A DNA stretch of 64,000 bases from Salmonella enterica subsp. arizonae (GTDB lineage Bacteria; Pseudomonadota; Gammaproteobacteria; Enterobacterales; Enterobacteriaceae), in contig NZ_VXJW01000001.1 in the NCBI RefSeq assembly GCF_008692845.1, positions 620,001 through 684,000 of the forward strand, given 5' to 3'. Shown one piece after another: positions 44,337 to 52,364 of the stretch. Both the position numbers and the translations under genes were made by a program. The notes beneath the pieces were generated by a model that saw nothing but the letters and a program-made list of their open reading frames with translations, was not told where the DNA came from and did not search any database. The number at the start of each line of letters is the position of its first letter. The stretch's first letter is position 1.

Positions 44337-45227
44337 TTACACAATGCCCAACAGATGGCCGATAACTCCCGCAGCCAGTGTCGAGAAAATGAGAACCGGG
44401 GGTTTTGCCCAAAAGCCTGTTCCCTTCACCATTTTGAACATAAAGAACACTAACGCCAGTGGGAGCAAATTCGGCATGATCTTGTCAAACAGTGCAGTTT
44501 GTAGCTCCACTGTCTTCCCACCAAGATCGATTGCCGCAGTGGTTTTTAACCTGATAAAGGTGGCGCATAACGCACCGATAACAAAGATCCCCATGATGTT
44601 GGCGGCTTTTGCCAACTTCTCTGTGGCATCACTCATGTTCACCATCGCCGCGGTACCCGCGCGATACCCCATAAACATCAAACCGAAATAGACCAAAAAA
44701 TGGACAATCTGATACAGAATAAAGAACACAAAGGGTCCCGCGATCGACCCTTCAATCGCAATAGACGCCCCCAGAGCTAACGTCAATGGCATCAGAGTCA
44801 TATGGTCTATAGCATCACCGATACCACCGGTCGGCCCCATTCCCGCAACTTTCATAACGTTAATCGTCGACGGTTTTTCTTTGTTCTCTTCCATAGCAAC
44901 CGCTGTGCCTAGCAGGAAGGTGAACAGTTTTGGACTGGCATTGAAGAATTGCAAATGGTTCTTCAGCGATTTCGCCAGGTCCGCGCGGTTATTACCGTGG
45001 ATTTTTTGCAATGCCGGGATAATCGAATACGCAAAACCGCCCCCCTGCATGCGTTCAAAATTAAAGTTACCCTCCATAAACAACCCCCGGATCGCGCACT
45101 TCCACAGGTCTTTACGGGAGATCACTTTACGAACCTCGGTATCCTGATAAGCATCAACGTTATCGATCAGGCTGCTTGTTTTGGCTTCCGCTACGCGGCC
45201 TTTGTCTACGGTGATATCAGATGCCAT
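44337..45227 (-). CDS. PTS mannose-family EIID component
   Basis: This 296-residue inner-membrane EIID subunit has 'GLFMEGNFNFERMQGGGFAYSIIPAL' near the N terminus and 'GMGPTGGIGDAIDHMTLMP' in the middle, both EIID hallmarks, plus C-terminal membrane segments. The ATG at 45227 lies within the end of the IIC gene (11-base overlap) and has AGAGGA eight bases upstream. A longer reading from 45299 is unlikely. It forms the channel with EIIC. Confidence 0.93.
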   Translation of the reverse strand: MASDITVDKGRVAEAKTSSLIDNVDAYQDTEVRKVISRKDLWKCAIRGLFMEGNFNFERMQGGGFAYSIIPALQKIHGNNRADLAKSLKNHLQFFNASPKLFTFLLGTAVAMEENKEKPSTINVMKVAGMGPTGGIGDAIDHMTLMPLTLALGASIAIEGSIAGPFVFFILYQIVHFLVYFGLMFMGYRAGTAAMVNMSDATEKLAKAANIMGIFVIGALCATFIRLKTTAAIDLGGKTVELQTALFDKIMPNLLPLALVFFMFKMVKGTGFWAKPPVLIFSTLAAGVIGHLLGIV

Positions 45228-45987
45228 CTTCGAAATCCTCTGCTTGTTTGGTATTGTTATTACTGTTTTTTCCACTAAAGAAGTAGTACAGAAGGGCAAT
45301 GGATGCGCCCAGAATTGCCACGGCCATAATTGGCAGCTTCAGATAAGTAGTCATCACGAAACCGATAAAGAACACCCCTGCCACTTCTTTCGACCACATG
45401 ATCTTCAACAACATAGCAAAACCTATTGCCGGTACCATCTTCGCCCCAATTCCCAGACCTTCTAACAAGACCGTTGGCGTGTTTTCATCAATCCAGGCAG
45501 CTGCATGCTCACCGAAATACACCGTCACGAAGGCGATAATGAAATAGAGCATGGAACGCGTAATCAATGTTCCCACCAATAAGCGGGAGATCCCTGCCGT
45601 ATCAGCTTGTTCAGCACATCTATCAGCTTTCCCCATTGTGAACGCTGTCATTGCAAAGAATCCGATAACAATCATCTGCATCAAAACAGCGATTGGCATA
45701 CCGACGCCCATCGCGACTTCCGGTGACTGGCCCGTCATAACCGCAAAAGCGACAGCAGCAATCGTTCCCATGGTCACATCAGGTGGCTGTGCGCCAGCAT
45801 TAGGCACCAGACCTAGCCAGGCCAGCTCCAGAGTAGCGCCAGCGATCAATCCCACTTCCATATCGCCCATAATCAGGCCTACAATCGGGCCGGTAATTAA
45901 AGGACGGTGAATATTCAGGGCTACGTCGTACTTGTCGATACCGCACAAGAAGGCCCAGATTGCAACTAAAGTAGCTTCAAACAGCAT
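45217..45987 (-). CDS. PTS mannose-family EIIC component
   Basis: This 256-residue inner-membrane EIIC subunit has multiple hydrophobic segments. Its hallmark is 'HRPLITGPIVGLIMGDMEVGLIAGATLELAWLG' near residues 27-59. The hydrophilic C-terminal tail is rich in Asn ('GKNSNNNTKQAEDFE'). It is coupled to EIID by overlap and lies 47 bases after EIIB. Confidence 0.93.
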   Translation of the reverse strand: MLFEATLVAIWAFLCGIDKYDVALNIHRPLITGPIVGLIMGDMEVGLIAGATLELAWLGLVPNAGAQPPDVTMGTIAAVAFAVMTGQSPEVAMGVGMPIAVLMQMIVIGFFAMTAFTMGKADRCAEQADTAGISRLLVGTLITRSMLYFIIAFVTVYFGEHAAAWIDENTPTVLLEGLGIGAKMVPAIGFAMLLKIMWSKEVAGVFFIGFVMTTYLKLPIMAVAILGASIALLYYFFSGKNSNNNTKQAEDFEDGI

Positions 45988-46034
45988 AATTTCTTCCTTT
46001 ATTGCCGTATGTCGTGATGCGATACGTCATGAAC

Positions 46035-46532
46035 TTATGCACTGACGGCGAGTTCAATCACATTGACCGGAGTCTGGTCGGGTGTGTTCTGCACGGTGCA
46101 AGTCGCACCGCAGGCGAGAATGCGTCTGAAAGCATCGAGATCTTTTTCATCGACAGAAACCGTTTTGGTTATTTGACGTTTACCTTCATGGAAATGCATA
46201 TTGCCCACGTTGCAATGTTTAATTGGCACACCACCTTCAATCAGACGTGCAACATCCGTTGGGCTGTTACATAGAATGAATACTTTCTGCTGTGGGGAGG
46301 CTTTATGGATCACGTCAATAGTTTTCTGAATACTGAAGAAACGTACGGCATATTCACCGCCCGCAGAAGCTTTCATTCCCGCCTGCATAAAAGCAGCATT
46401 TGGCCCTTCGGCGGCTTCATCATTAGCGACCAGGATCAGATTAGCCTCTGTATGTTTTCCCCAAGTAATGCGGATTTGTCCGTGAAGTAAACGCTCGTCG
46501 ATACGAGTCCAGACGATATTTGGCTGAGTCAT
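46035..46532 (-). CDS. PTS mannose-family EIIB component
   Basis: This 165-residue cytosolic EIIB has the phosphorylated His17 in 'RIDERLLHGQI', the family signature, followed by 'TWGK'. It transfers phosphate to the incoming sugar. It is the first intact gene of the PTS operon, immediately after the remnant of kbaZ, which is where agaV stands in E. coli (agaZ-agaV-agaW). Confidence 0.92.
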   Translation of the reverse strand: MTQPNIVWTRIDERLLHGQIRITWGKHTEANLILVANDEAAEGPNAAFMQAGMKASAGGEYAVRFFSIQKTIDVIHKASPQQKVFILCNSPTDVARLIEGGVPIKHCNVGNMHFHEGKRQITKTVSVDEKDLDAFRRILACGATCTVQNTPDQTPVNVIELAVSA

Positions 46533-46799
46533 AAAAATATTCCTGTATTTAATTTTTAAAACAATAAAGCGTTATAGGCTGTGCCATACGGTTAGTTTTT
46601 CCGTAAGCACTCGGTTGTTCAGTGTATTATTTAAAAAAATAAACAATGAAACCGGGAATACCATGCTCAGTAAAATAATGAGGGTATTCACTATGATTGA
46701 TACCACTGCCATAAATAGTTACTTGCGGTATTGTTTTTTCAGCAATCCACTGTTTTATTCAGGTAAGTTGATTGCTGCTTAATTTATTGCGTTACCCCA
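46533..46799 (-). promoter_or_regulatory. Upstream region of the PTS operon with AgaR-like box
   Basis: This non-coding stretch precedes EIIB. On the minus strand GGTTTCATTGTTTATTTTTT (around 46633-46654) partly fits the AgaR box. No clear sigma-70 or sigma-54 promoter can be named with confidence. Much of the stretch may be former kbaZ sequence. Confidence 0.4.
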
Positions 46800-47183
46800 C
46801 TAACCGGCAGATGCGTCAATTTTTTTCGAGCAGTATTCTAAATATTGTGTCGCTTTCATCGACTCCTATTAAGCAGAGTGATATGTCTTGGATTTTGCCA
46901 AAAACTTGGCCCTGACGGAGCACATCTATAATAAGTTTTTGAGTACAAAATGTTAGAGCATCAGTTCCAGAAAAACTCAATCGCGAAAATTAGCTGGTGG
47001 CACGCCCGTATAAAAAATAGTTCAAGGTAGTTCTATTAGACCTCAATTTACATTTTTGTAACCGTTATCTAATACTTGTTCAAGAGTAGCGCCAATAACA
47101 AGAGGAGGGGCAGAACAAACAGAATAAATTCTAATTTGCTCCCCAGCTCTGTGGCACTGAACAAGCTTTTCTAACGAAGACAT
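46800..47183 (-). pseudogene. Decayed kbaZ/gatZ (tagatose-bisphosphate aldolase subunit)
   Basis: From an ATG at 47183, behind GGAG at seven bases, the minus strand reads 'MSSLEKLVQCHRAGEQIRIY' and continues 'SVCSAPPLVIGATLEQVLDN'. This matches the N terminus of GatZ/KbaZ ('...[23 protein letters not shown]...', recalled). A TGA ends it after 46 codons. In the same frame 'LIE', a stop, 'YTGVPPANFRD', a stop and 'VF' follow, like KbaZ 'LIEATSNQ...YTGMTPADFREFVF'. A shifted frame then gives 'GPSFWQN', like 'GPNCWQQ'. At least three in-frame stops and loss of about two thirds of the usual length (about 420 residues) make it non-functional. It stands between regulator and PTS, as agaZ does in E. 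coli. Confidence 0.75.
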
Positions 47184-47231
47184 TAACTAACTCCATAATT
47201 AACAATAAAAATGTCCCTATGGAGTAAAGCG

Positions 47232-48008
47232 TTACTTCTCTTTTTCAGCGATAATGACTTCGATTCGCATATCCCGCAGGCGTTGCACATATTCTTCGGG
47301 GATATTAGAGTCCGTCACTAACACATCAATATCACCAAATTCGCGGATCATATGGCAGCTACGTTTTCCAAACTTCGTAGAGTCAGCAACCGCAATCACT
47401 TGCTCCGAAATATCACACATTAAGCGGTTAAGACTGGCTTCCTGTTCATTATGTGTCGTGATACCTACTCGTAAGTCAAAACCATCAACCCCCAGAAAAA
47501 CCTTGTCAAAACGCACGTTTTTCAGGCTGGCTTCAGCCTGGGAACCAGAGAAAGACATCGCACTCTTACGTAGCACACCACCTGAAATGAGAACTTCCAC
47601 TCCAGGCGCTGACGCTAACTCCACAGCCACATCCAGCCCATTTGTCATGACAACGACGTTTTCTACTGACTTTAAATTGGCAGCAATTTCGCGCGTGGTA
47701 GTTCCCGAATCCAAAATGACCGTATCACCATTGTTAATCAGTTTTGCAGCGGCCCACCCAATCAGAGATTTTACGTCAGAATTACGGCGACTCTTTTCAT
47801 TAACAGTGAGTTCAGCAATTACGCCAACATTCGGGATAGCTGAACCATGCGATCTGACGATGTATCCATTTTTTTCTAAAAAACTCAGGTCACTACGAAT
47901 GGTGACACTTGAGACATTGAATCTTTCGGCTAAGTCTTCGACACGAGCTTTCCCCTGCCGGGTTATCACCTCGAGTATTTCCATACGCCTTTCGATTGCC
48001 GCCTTCAC
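47232..48008 (-). CDS. DeoR-family repressor, AgaR-like
   Basis: This 258-residue protein has an N-terminal DeoR helix-turn-helix ('RQGKARVEDLAERFNVSSVTIRSDLSFLEKNGYIVRSHG') and a C-terminal sugar-phosphate-sensing domain ('ILDSGTTTREIA', 'MTNGLDVA', 'GVDGFDLRVGITTHNEQEA'). It resembles E. coli AgaR, which controls N-acetylgalactosamine genes and responds to amino sugar phosphates. It probably represses both arms of the locus. The start at 48008 is behind AAGGAG. Its likely inducer is a phosphorylated product of the PTS substrate, inferred. Confidence 0.9.
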   Translation of the reverse strand: MKAAIERRMEILEVITRQGKARVEDLAERFNVSSVTIRSDLSFLEKNGYIVRSHGSAIPNVGVIAELTVNEKSRRNSDVKSLIGWAAAKLINNGDTVILDSGTTTREIAANLKSVENVVVMTNGLDVAVELASAPGVEVLISGGVLRKSAMSFSGSQAEASLKNVRFDKVFLGVDGFDLRVGITTHNEQEASLNRLMCDISEQVIAVADSTKFGKRSCHMIREFGDIDVLVTDSNIPEEYVQRLRDMRIEVIIAEKEK

Positions 48009-48105
48009 TTATGTCTCCTTACGAAACCAAACAAATACCGTTCGTTTGGACTCGAATTAAGATTAATATACTTACGTTTACTTTCAAATCGAAAAAAACA
48101 AAAGT

Positions 48106-48121
48106 TATGATCTCTTTCACA
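48106..48121. promoter_or_regulatory. Candidate CRP site upstream of the AgaR-like gene
   Basis: TATGATCTCTTTCACA matches TGTGA-N6-TCACA in 9 of 10 conserved positions, about 100 bases before the regulator start. It suggests catabolite control. Confidence 0.5.
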
Positions 48122-48589
48122 AAGTTTCGTCAGTTCGACCATACGTTTACAAAACCTGACGCGTAGGCCCCTATCATATAGCCAGCTAACATACTTTCCA
48201 ATAGCACTACTACCACGATATCCGATCAACGCCCCACCCCCGAAGAAAAAACAATAAAACACAATATTTACAATAATTTAAACACACCCTTCATACCAAT
48301 TGAGAGCGGGTTTGCGGTAACAAAAAGCACAAAAGTTCATTACCGGGAACGAAATTTTTTTTAACGAAAACCCAAATTATCCCCATGGATAACGTAGCAT
48401 AAATTGAAACTATCCTTATTTATGCTAAAAAAAGAACGCATGTGTTATGGAGGAAAATCTTCAACAAAACAAAAAAATAGTTAGTATTTTTCAAATAATT
48501 ACAAAAAAACCACTAACAAAATACTTATAGTCCTGCTCAAAAATAGGACAAAAAAGCACTGTGAATTGTTGACCATTTTTGACAAAAAA

Positions 48590-48605
48590 TTTCACCTTGA
48601 TCACA
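48590..48605. promoter_or_regulatory. Candidate CRP site upstream of the Tat sulfatase
   Basis: TTTCACCTTGATCACA has a perfect TCACA half and three of five matches in the other half, 105-120 bases before the sulfatase start. Confidence 0.35.
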
Positions 48606-48710
48606 AACTCAGATTTTTTAATTTTGTTTTCTTACGATTAAATAATATCGTAAATAAATGAAAACAGTAACTGAATGATAATCAACCCACACCCATCTGG
48701 AGTAAAGAAC

Positions 48711-50270
48711 ATGTCACTCACAAGAAGAAACCTGCTCAAAGGACTCGCAGCTTCAAGCGCATTAGGCGCAACAGCTGCTGCTGCTGGTTTAAGTGTTACA
48801 CACACTGCCGATACAGCTACCACAACGCAAAAAATAATCAAAAAGCCTAATTTGTTAATCGTCTTTCCTGATGAAATGCGGGCACAATCGCTGGGCTTTA
48901 TGGGTCAGGATCAATCTGTTACACCCTTTATTGATCGATTTGCGAGTCAGAGTGTCGTATTGAGGCAAGCAGTTTCTAACTACCCGCTATGTACACCTTT
49001 CCGCGGTATGTTAATGACCGGACAATACCCGTATCGCAATGGGTTACAAGGCAACTGTCATACTGGTGCACACGGTAATTTTGGTGGGAAAGATTTTGGT
49101 ATTGAGCTTAAAAAAGAAGCTATAACCTGGTCTGACATTCTTAAAAAACAAGGGTTTAGTATGGGTTACATTGGTAAATGGCACCTTGATGCCCCAGAGG
49201 CACCTTTCGTCCCAAGCTACAACAACCCAATAGAAGGACGTTACTGGAATGATTGGACACCGCCAGAAAAGCGCCACGGCTTCGATTTCTGGTACAGCTA
49301 TGGCACTTACGATTTGCACCTCAACCCAATTTATTGGAGCAATGATACGCCTCGTGATAATCCATTGAGAATTAACCAATGGAGCCCAGAACATGAAGCA
49401 GATATGGCCATCAAATATTTACGCAATGAAGGGGGCAAATATCGTAATAGCAACGAACCTTTTGCGCTGGTTGTTTCAATGAATCCGCCACATTCGCCAT
49501 ACGATCAAGTGCCCCAAAAATATCTTGATCGCTTTAAAGATCAGACATCCCGCTCTATGAATAAACGCCCTAATGTAGTATGGGATAAAACGTATCAGGA
49601 AGGCTATGGGCCTGAATATTTCAAAGAATATATGGCAATGATTAATGGTGTCGATGAACAATTTGGACGTATTCTGACTGAGTTGGAGCGTCTGAAACTG
49701 GATAAAGATACGCTGGTTGTCTTCTTTTCCGATCACGGATGTTGTATGGGCTCAAATGGTCAACCAACTAAAAATGTGCATTATGAAGAGGCCATGCGTA
49801 TTCCAATGATGTTTCGCTGGCCCGGTAAACTACCCGCTTGTCAGGATGATTTGCTTTTTTCTGCCCCAGACATTTATCCGACATTACTAGGATTGATGGG
49901 ATTGGGTGAGCATATCCCAGATAGCGTTGAGGGTACTGATTTCTCAAAGACGCTTATGGGACATCCTGGCGATAAACGTCCAACATCACAATTCTATACA
50001 TTTATGCCTTACGGCGGGCAATCTTACGGCAGACGTGGTGTACGAACCGAACGTTATACACTGGTTATTGACCGTAAAATAGGCCAACCACTTACCTATA
50101 TTTTACATGATAATAAAAATGATCCCTATCAGATGGAAAACATCGCACTAAACAATATGTCCCTGGTGAATAAACTGATTACAGAAGAGCTGATTCCATG
50201 GTTGGAACATTCAGGCGATGTTTGGCGCCCAACTGAAGTTTCAGCCAATGCAGTAAACGCTTACATTTAA
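48711..50270 (+). CDS. Tat-exported sulfatase with variant active-site motif
   Basis: This 519-residue S1-type sulfatase begins with a twin-arginine signal peptide ('LTRRNLLKGLAASSALGATAAAAG'), so it is exported folded to the periplasm. The active site reads 'PLCTPFRGMLMTGQYPYR': Cys94 is the formylglycine precursor, but the usual Ser two positions before the motif Arg... the fourth position of C-x-P-S-R, is Phe. Metal-binding 'FPDEMRAQ', 'YIGKWHLD' and 'FFSDHGCCMG' are present. The ATG at 48711 lies eight bases after GGAG and begins the Tat leader; an upstream ATG at 48675 is less suitable. It is transcribed away from the regulator and followed by the porin remnant. Activation presumably relies on the anSME at 41-42 kb. 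Confidence 0.88.
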   Translation: MSLTRRNLLKGLAASSALGATAAAAGLSVTHTADTATTTQKIIKKPNLLIVFPDEMRAQSLGFMGQDQSVTPFIDRFASQSVVLRQAVSNYPLCTPFRGMLMTGQYPYRNGLQGNCHTGAHGNFGGKDFGIELKKEAITWSDILKKQGFSMGYIGKWHLDAPEAPFVPSYNNPIEGRYWNDWTPPEKRHGFDFWYSYGTYDLHLNPIYWSNDTPRDNPLRINQWSPEHEADMAIKYLRNEGGKYRNSNEPFALVVSMNPPHSPYDQVPQKYLDRFKDQTSRSMNKRPNVVWDKTYQEGYGPEYFKEYMAMINGVDEQFGRILTELERLKLDKDTLVVFFSDHGCCMGSNGQPTKNVHYEEAMRIPMMFRWPGKLPACQDDLLFSAPDIYPTLLGLMGLGEHIPDSVEGTDFSKTLMGHPGDKRPTSQFYTFMPYGGQSYGRRGVRTERYTLVIDRKIGQPLTYILHDNKNDPYQMENIALNNMSLVNKLITEELIPWLEHSGDVWRPTEVSANAVNAYI

Positions 50271-50296
50271 TATTTAAGTTTATATATCAAAGGGTA

Positions 50297-50723
50297 ATGA
50301 TGAATACATTTATTAAATTTATCGTGGCCTTTCCATGCTTTTTTTTAGCAGAACAGACATTAGCAAATGATTATAGTGCTGGTGTTAAAAACACGATGAC
50401 CGCTTTAAAGTCTACCTCAACACTGGTGAAAATATTCGCTTCGAGTTTGGTGCTCGTTACATCAATATAGATAAAAATCTTTATGATAAGATACAATTAA
50501 ATGGCTCTAAGCTATCAGCATTCTACTATACCAACTTGAATAGGAATACCATCGGCTTACCAGGCCTTTCTTTGGACTATAACTCAGAAGATTTGGTTTA
50601 TATTCCTTATATCCTCCTGGTAAGAACTGGTGCCCATTAATTGAAATTGGTAACATTAAAGAGAACCGTTATACCAGTGAGCAACAAACACGCTATTAAG
50701 TAAGTATCAAATATAGATGGTAA
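50297..50723 (+). pseudogene. Broken KdgM-family oligosaccharide porin
   Basis: An ATG at 50297 (behind AAGGG) opens a signal-peptide-like start 'MMNTFIKFIVAFPCFFLAEQ' and a stop comes after 57 codons. A different frame then gives beta-barrel-like sequence 'NTGENIRFEFGARYINIDKN' and later 'GLSLDYNSEDLVYIP'. A third frame gives 'NWCPLIEIGNIKENRYTSEQ' and ends 'YRW', like the terminal strands of KdgM/NanC porins, which take up acidic oligosaccharides. The total of about 425 bases is well below the roughly 700 of an intact gene. It lies 26 bases after the Tat sulfatase, so it was probably co-transcribed. Confidence 0.65.
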
Positions 50724-51245
50724 CCGTTAAGTATCGTCGAGAACTCAGATAATAAGTACAACGCTCGGCTGTGGGGAGTATGGGAAGAAAGGTTAACTGG
50801 CGATCGGTTATCCCGTTCTTCCTGCCACAACTGAGCGAGTGGCATGAGATATTACGCTTCTTTCTGAAGGCTGTGTCAGACCAGGCTGGAATATCCGAGG
50901 GGCGGTCTGTTCTCATGTCATCATATCTACTCGCTAACAAATCCAGGTTCTTTGTAGCGCCATTTTCATTCCCAACGCCTCCCCTTTCGCTGAAAAACCG
51001 ATAATGGCCATAAATATACCGTAATAAGCCATACCCACACTCTTTGCATTGTTTATCCCGGTCATTCAGATACGCTTTTTTTACATTATTTCTGGCGATG
51101 TGTGCCAGTGCAGAGTGAATCGAAATCGTTTTCGCGCCCGCGCGTAACGCGATTATTTACTTTGCCGGCAGAACGTTTACGAACCCGCAAATGCGCCTTA
51201 TGCCCCTGGCGGAGCGTGGTGCAAAAAGGAGAAAAAATACGCGTT
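50724..51245. other. Right island junction and hya upstream region
   Basis: This 522-base stretch has G+C nearer to the backbone after about 50760. An open frame of 77 codons (50771-51004, plus) starts 'MGRKVNWRSVIPFFLPQLSE' but resembles nothing I know. The bases after 51000 are expected to hold the hya promoter; I could not assign its elements. No IS end is visible. Confidence 0.4.
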
Positions 51246-52364
51246 ATGAATAACGAGGAGACCTTTTATCAAGCCATGCGTCGTAAGGGAGTGACCCGAC
51301 GCAGCTTTCTCAAATTCTGTAGCCTTGCCGCCACGTCGCTGGGACTGGGCGCCGGAATGACGCCAAAGATTGCCTGGGCGCTGGAGAATAAACCACGGAT
51401 TCCGGTTGTCTGGATTCATGGACTGGAATGCACCTGCTGTACCGAATCCTTTATCCGTTCCTCGCACCCGCTAGCCAAAGATGTGATCCTCTCGCTGATT
51501 TCCCTCGATTATGACGACACCCTGATGGCCGCCGCCGGAGCACAAGCCGAAGAAGTCTTTGACGATATTACCACTCGCTACGCCGGGAAATACATTCTGG
51601 CGGTGGAAGGCAATCCGCCGTTAGGAGAGCAAGGGATGTTCTGTATCAGCGGCGGCCGCCCGTTCATTGAAAAACTAAAGAAAGCCGCCGCTGGCGCCAG
51701 TGCTATTATCGCATGGGGAAACTGCGCCTCCTGGGGTTGCGTCCAGGCCGCCCGCCCCAATCCGACCCAGGCAACGCCTATCGACAAAGTGATTACCGAC
51801 AAGCCGATCGTGAAAGTCCCTGGATGTCCGCCAATCCCGGATGTCATGAGCGCCATTATTACCTATATAGTGACGTTTGATCGTCTGCCGGAACTCGATC
51901 GCATGGGCCGTCCACTAATGTTCTACGGTCAGCGTATCCACGATAAATGCTACCGCCGCGCCCATTTTGACGCCGGTGAATTTGTCGAGAGCTGGGATGA
52001 TGACGCCGCCCGCAAGGGATACTGTCTGTACAAGATGGGCTGTAAAGGGCCAACCACCTATAACGCCTGCTCCTCCACACGCTGGAATGGCGGCGTCTCC
52101 TTTCCTATCCAGTCCGGCCACGGATGTCTGGGATGTTCAGAAAATGGTTTCTGGGATCGCGGCTCGTTTTATAGCCGCGTGGTGGATATTCCCCAGATGG
52201 GTACCCACTCAACCGCCGATACGGTGGGTCTGACCGCGCTGGGCGTAGTCGCTGCGGGCGTTGGCGGTCACGCTGTCGCCAGCGCGCTCAACCAACGTAA
52301 ACGCCACAAACAACAGTTAGCGCAAGCCGAACAACAGCCGGACAATGAGGATAAACAGGCATGA
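51246..52364 (+). CDS. hyaA: [NiFe] hydrogenase 1 small subunit
   Basis: HyaA (372 residues) carries three Fe-S clusters of a membrane-bound, periplasm-facing uptake hydrogenase. The Tat motif '[10 protein letters not shown]' is at 17-26 and cleavage is expected after Ala45. Cys62, Cys64 and Cys65 in 'GLECTCC' correspond to mature Cys17, 19 and 20; the extra Cys19, with another in 'GNCASWGC', builds the [4Fe-3S] proximal cluster of O2-tolerant enzymes. A C-terminal membrane anchor lies near 330-350. The ATG at 51246 is chosen because it begins the Tat leader. It overlaps hyaB by four bases. Confidence 0.97.
   Translation: MNNEETFYQAMRRKGVTRRSFLKFCSLAATSLGLGAGMTPKIAWALENKPRIPVVWIHGLECTCCTESFIRSSHPLAKDVILSLISLDYDDTLMAAAGAQAEEVFDDITTRYAGKYILAVEGNPPLGEQGMFCISGGRPFIEKLKKAAAGASAIIAWGNCASWGCVQAARPNPTQATPIDKVITDKPIVKVPGCPPIPDVMSAIITYIVTFDRLPELDRMGRPLMFYGQRIHDKCYRRAHFDAGEFVESWDDDAARKGYCLYKMGCKGPTTYNACSSTRWNGGVSFPIQSGHGCLGCSENGFWDRGSFYSRVVDIPQMGTHSTADTVGLTALGVVAAGVGGHAVASALNQRKRHKQQLAQAEQQPDNEDKQA

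Larger units (their letters stand above)
48009..48710. promoter_or_regulatory. Divergent regulatory region between regulator and Tat sulfatase
   Basis: This 702-base, very AT-rich region holds the divergent promoters. Close to the regulator, CCAAAC...GTTTGG is an inverted repeat (48027-48049), possibly an autoregulatory operator. Two AACGAAA repeats (48349-48355, 48363-48369), which read TTTCGTT on the minus strand, resemble AgaR half boxes. Two CRP-like sites are listed separately. An open frame of 85 codons on the minus strand (48005-48262) shows no family features. The AT content predicts H-NS silencing. Confidence 0.5.
37739..50723. mobile_element. Accessory island: predicted sulfated-uronoside utilization locus
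   Basis: This block between ychF and hyaA is richer in A and T than its neighbours and has 10 intact genes and two pseudogenes. They encode two sulfatases, a sulfatase-maturating enzyme, an unsaturated-uronyl hydrolase, a four-subunit mannose-family PTS, an AgaR-like repressor, a DUF2264 protein, and remnants of KbaZ and a KdgM-type porin. No integrase or IS is seen, so 'mobile element' here means an inserted cassette inferred from content and composition. The exact ends are uncertain by a few hundred bases. Confidence 0.65.

Noticed and set aside
46533-46800. Sigma-54 promoter for the mannose-family PTS
   Set aside because: Several mannose-family PTS operons use sigma-54 with LevR-type activators, but I found no TGGCAC-N5-TTGCA match and the adjacent regulator is DeoR-type.
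48005-48262. An 85-codon minus-strand frame upstream of the AgaR-like gene
   Set aside because: It runs through an AT-rich promoter region, has no ribosome binding site and no similarity that I recognise.
37739-50723. Prophage or integrative element
   Set aside because: There is no integrase, phage structural gene, IS transposase or tRNA attachment site in or beside the block. The content is purely metabolic.
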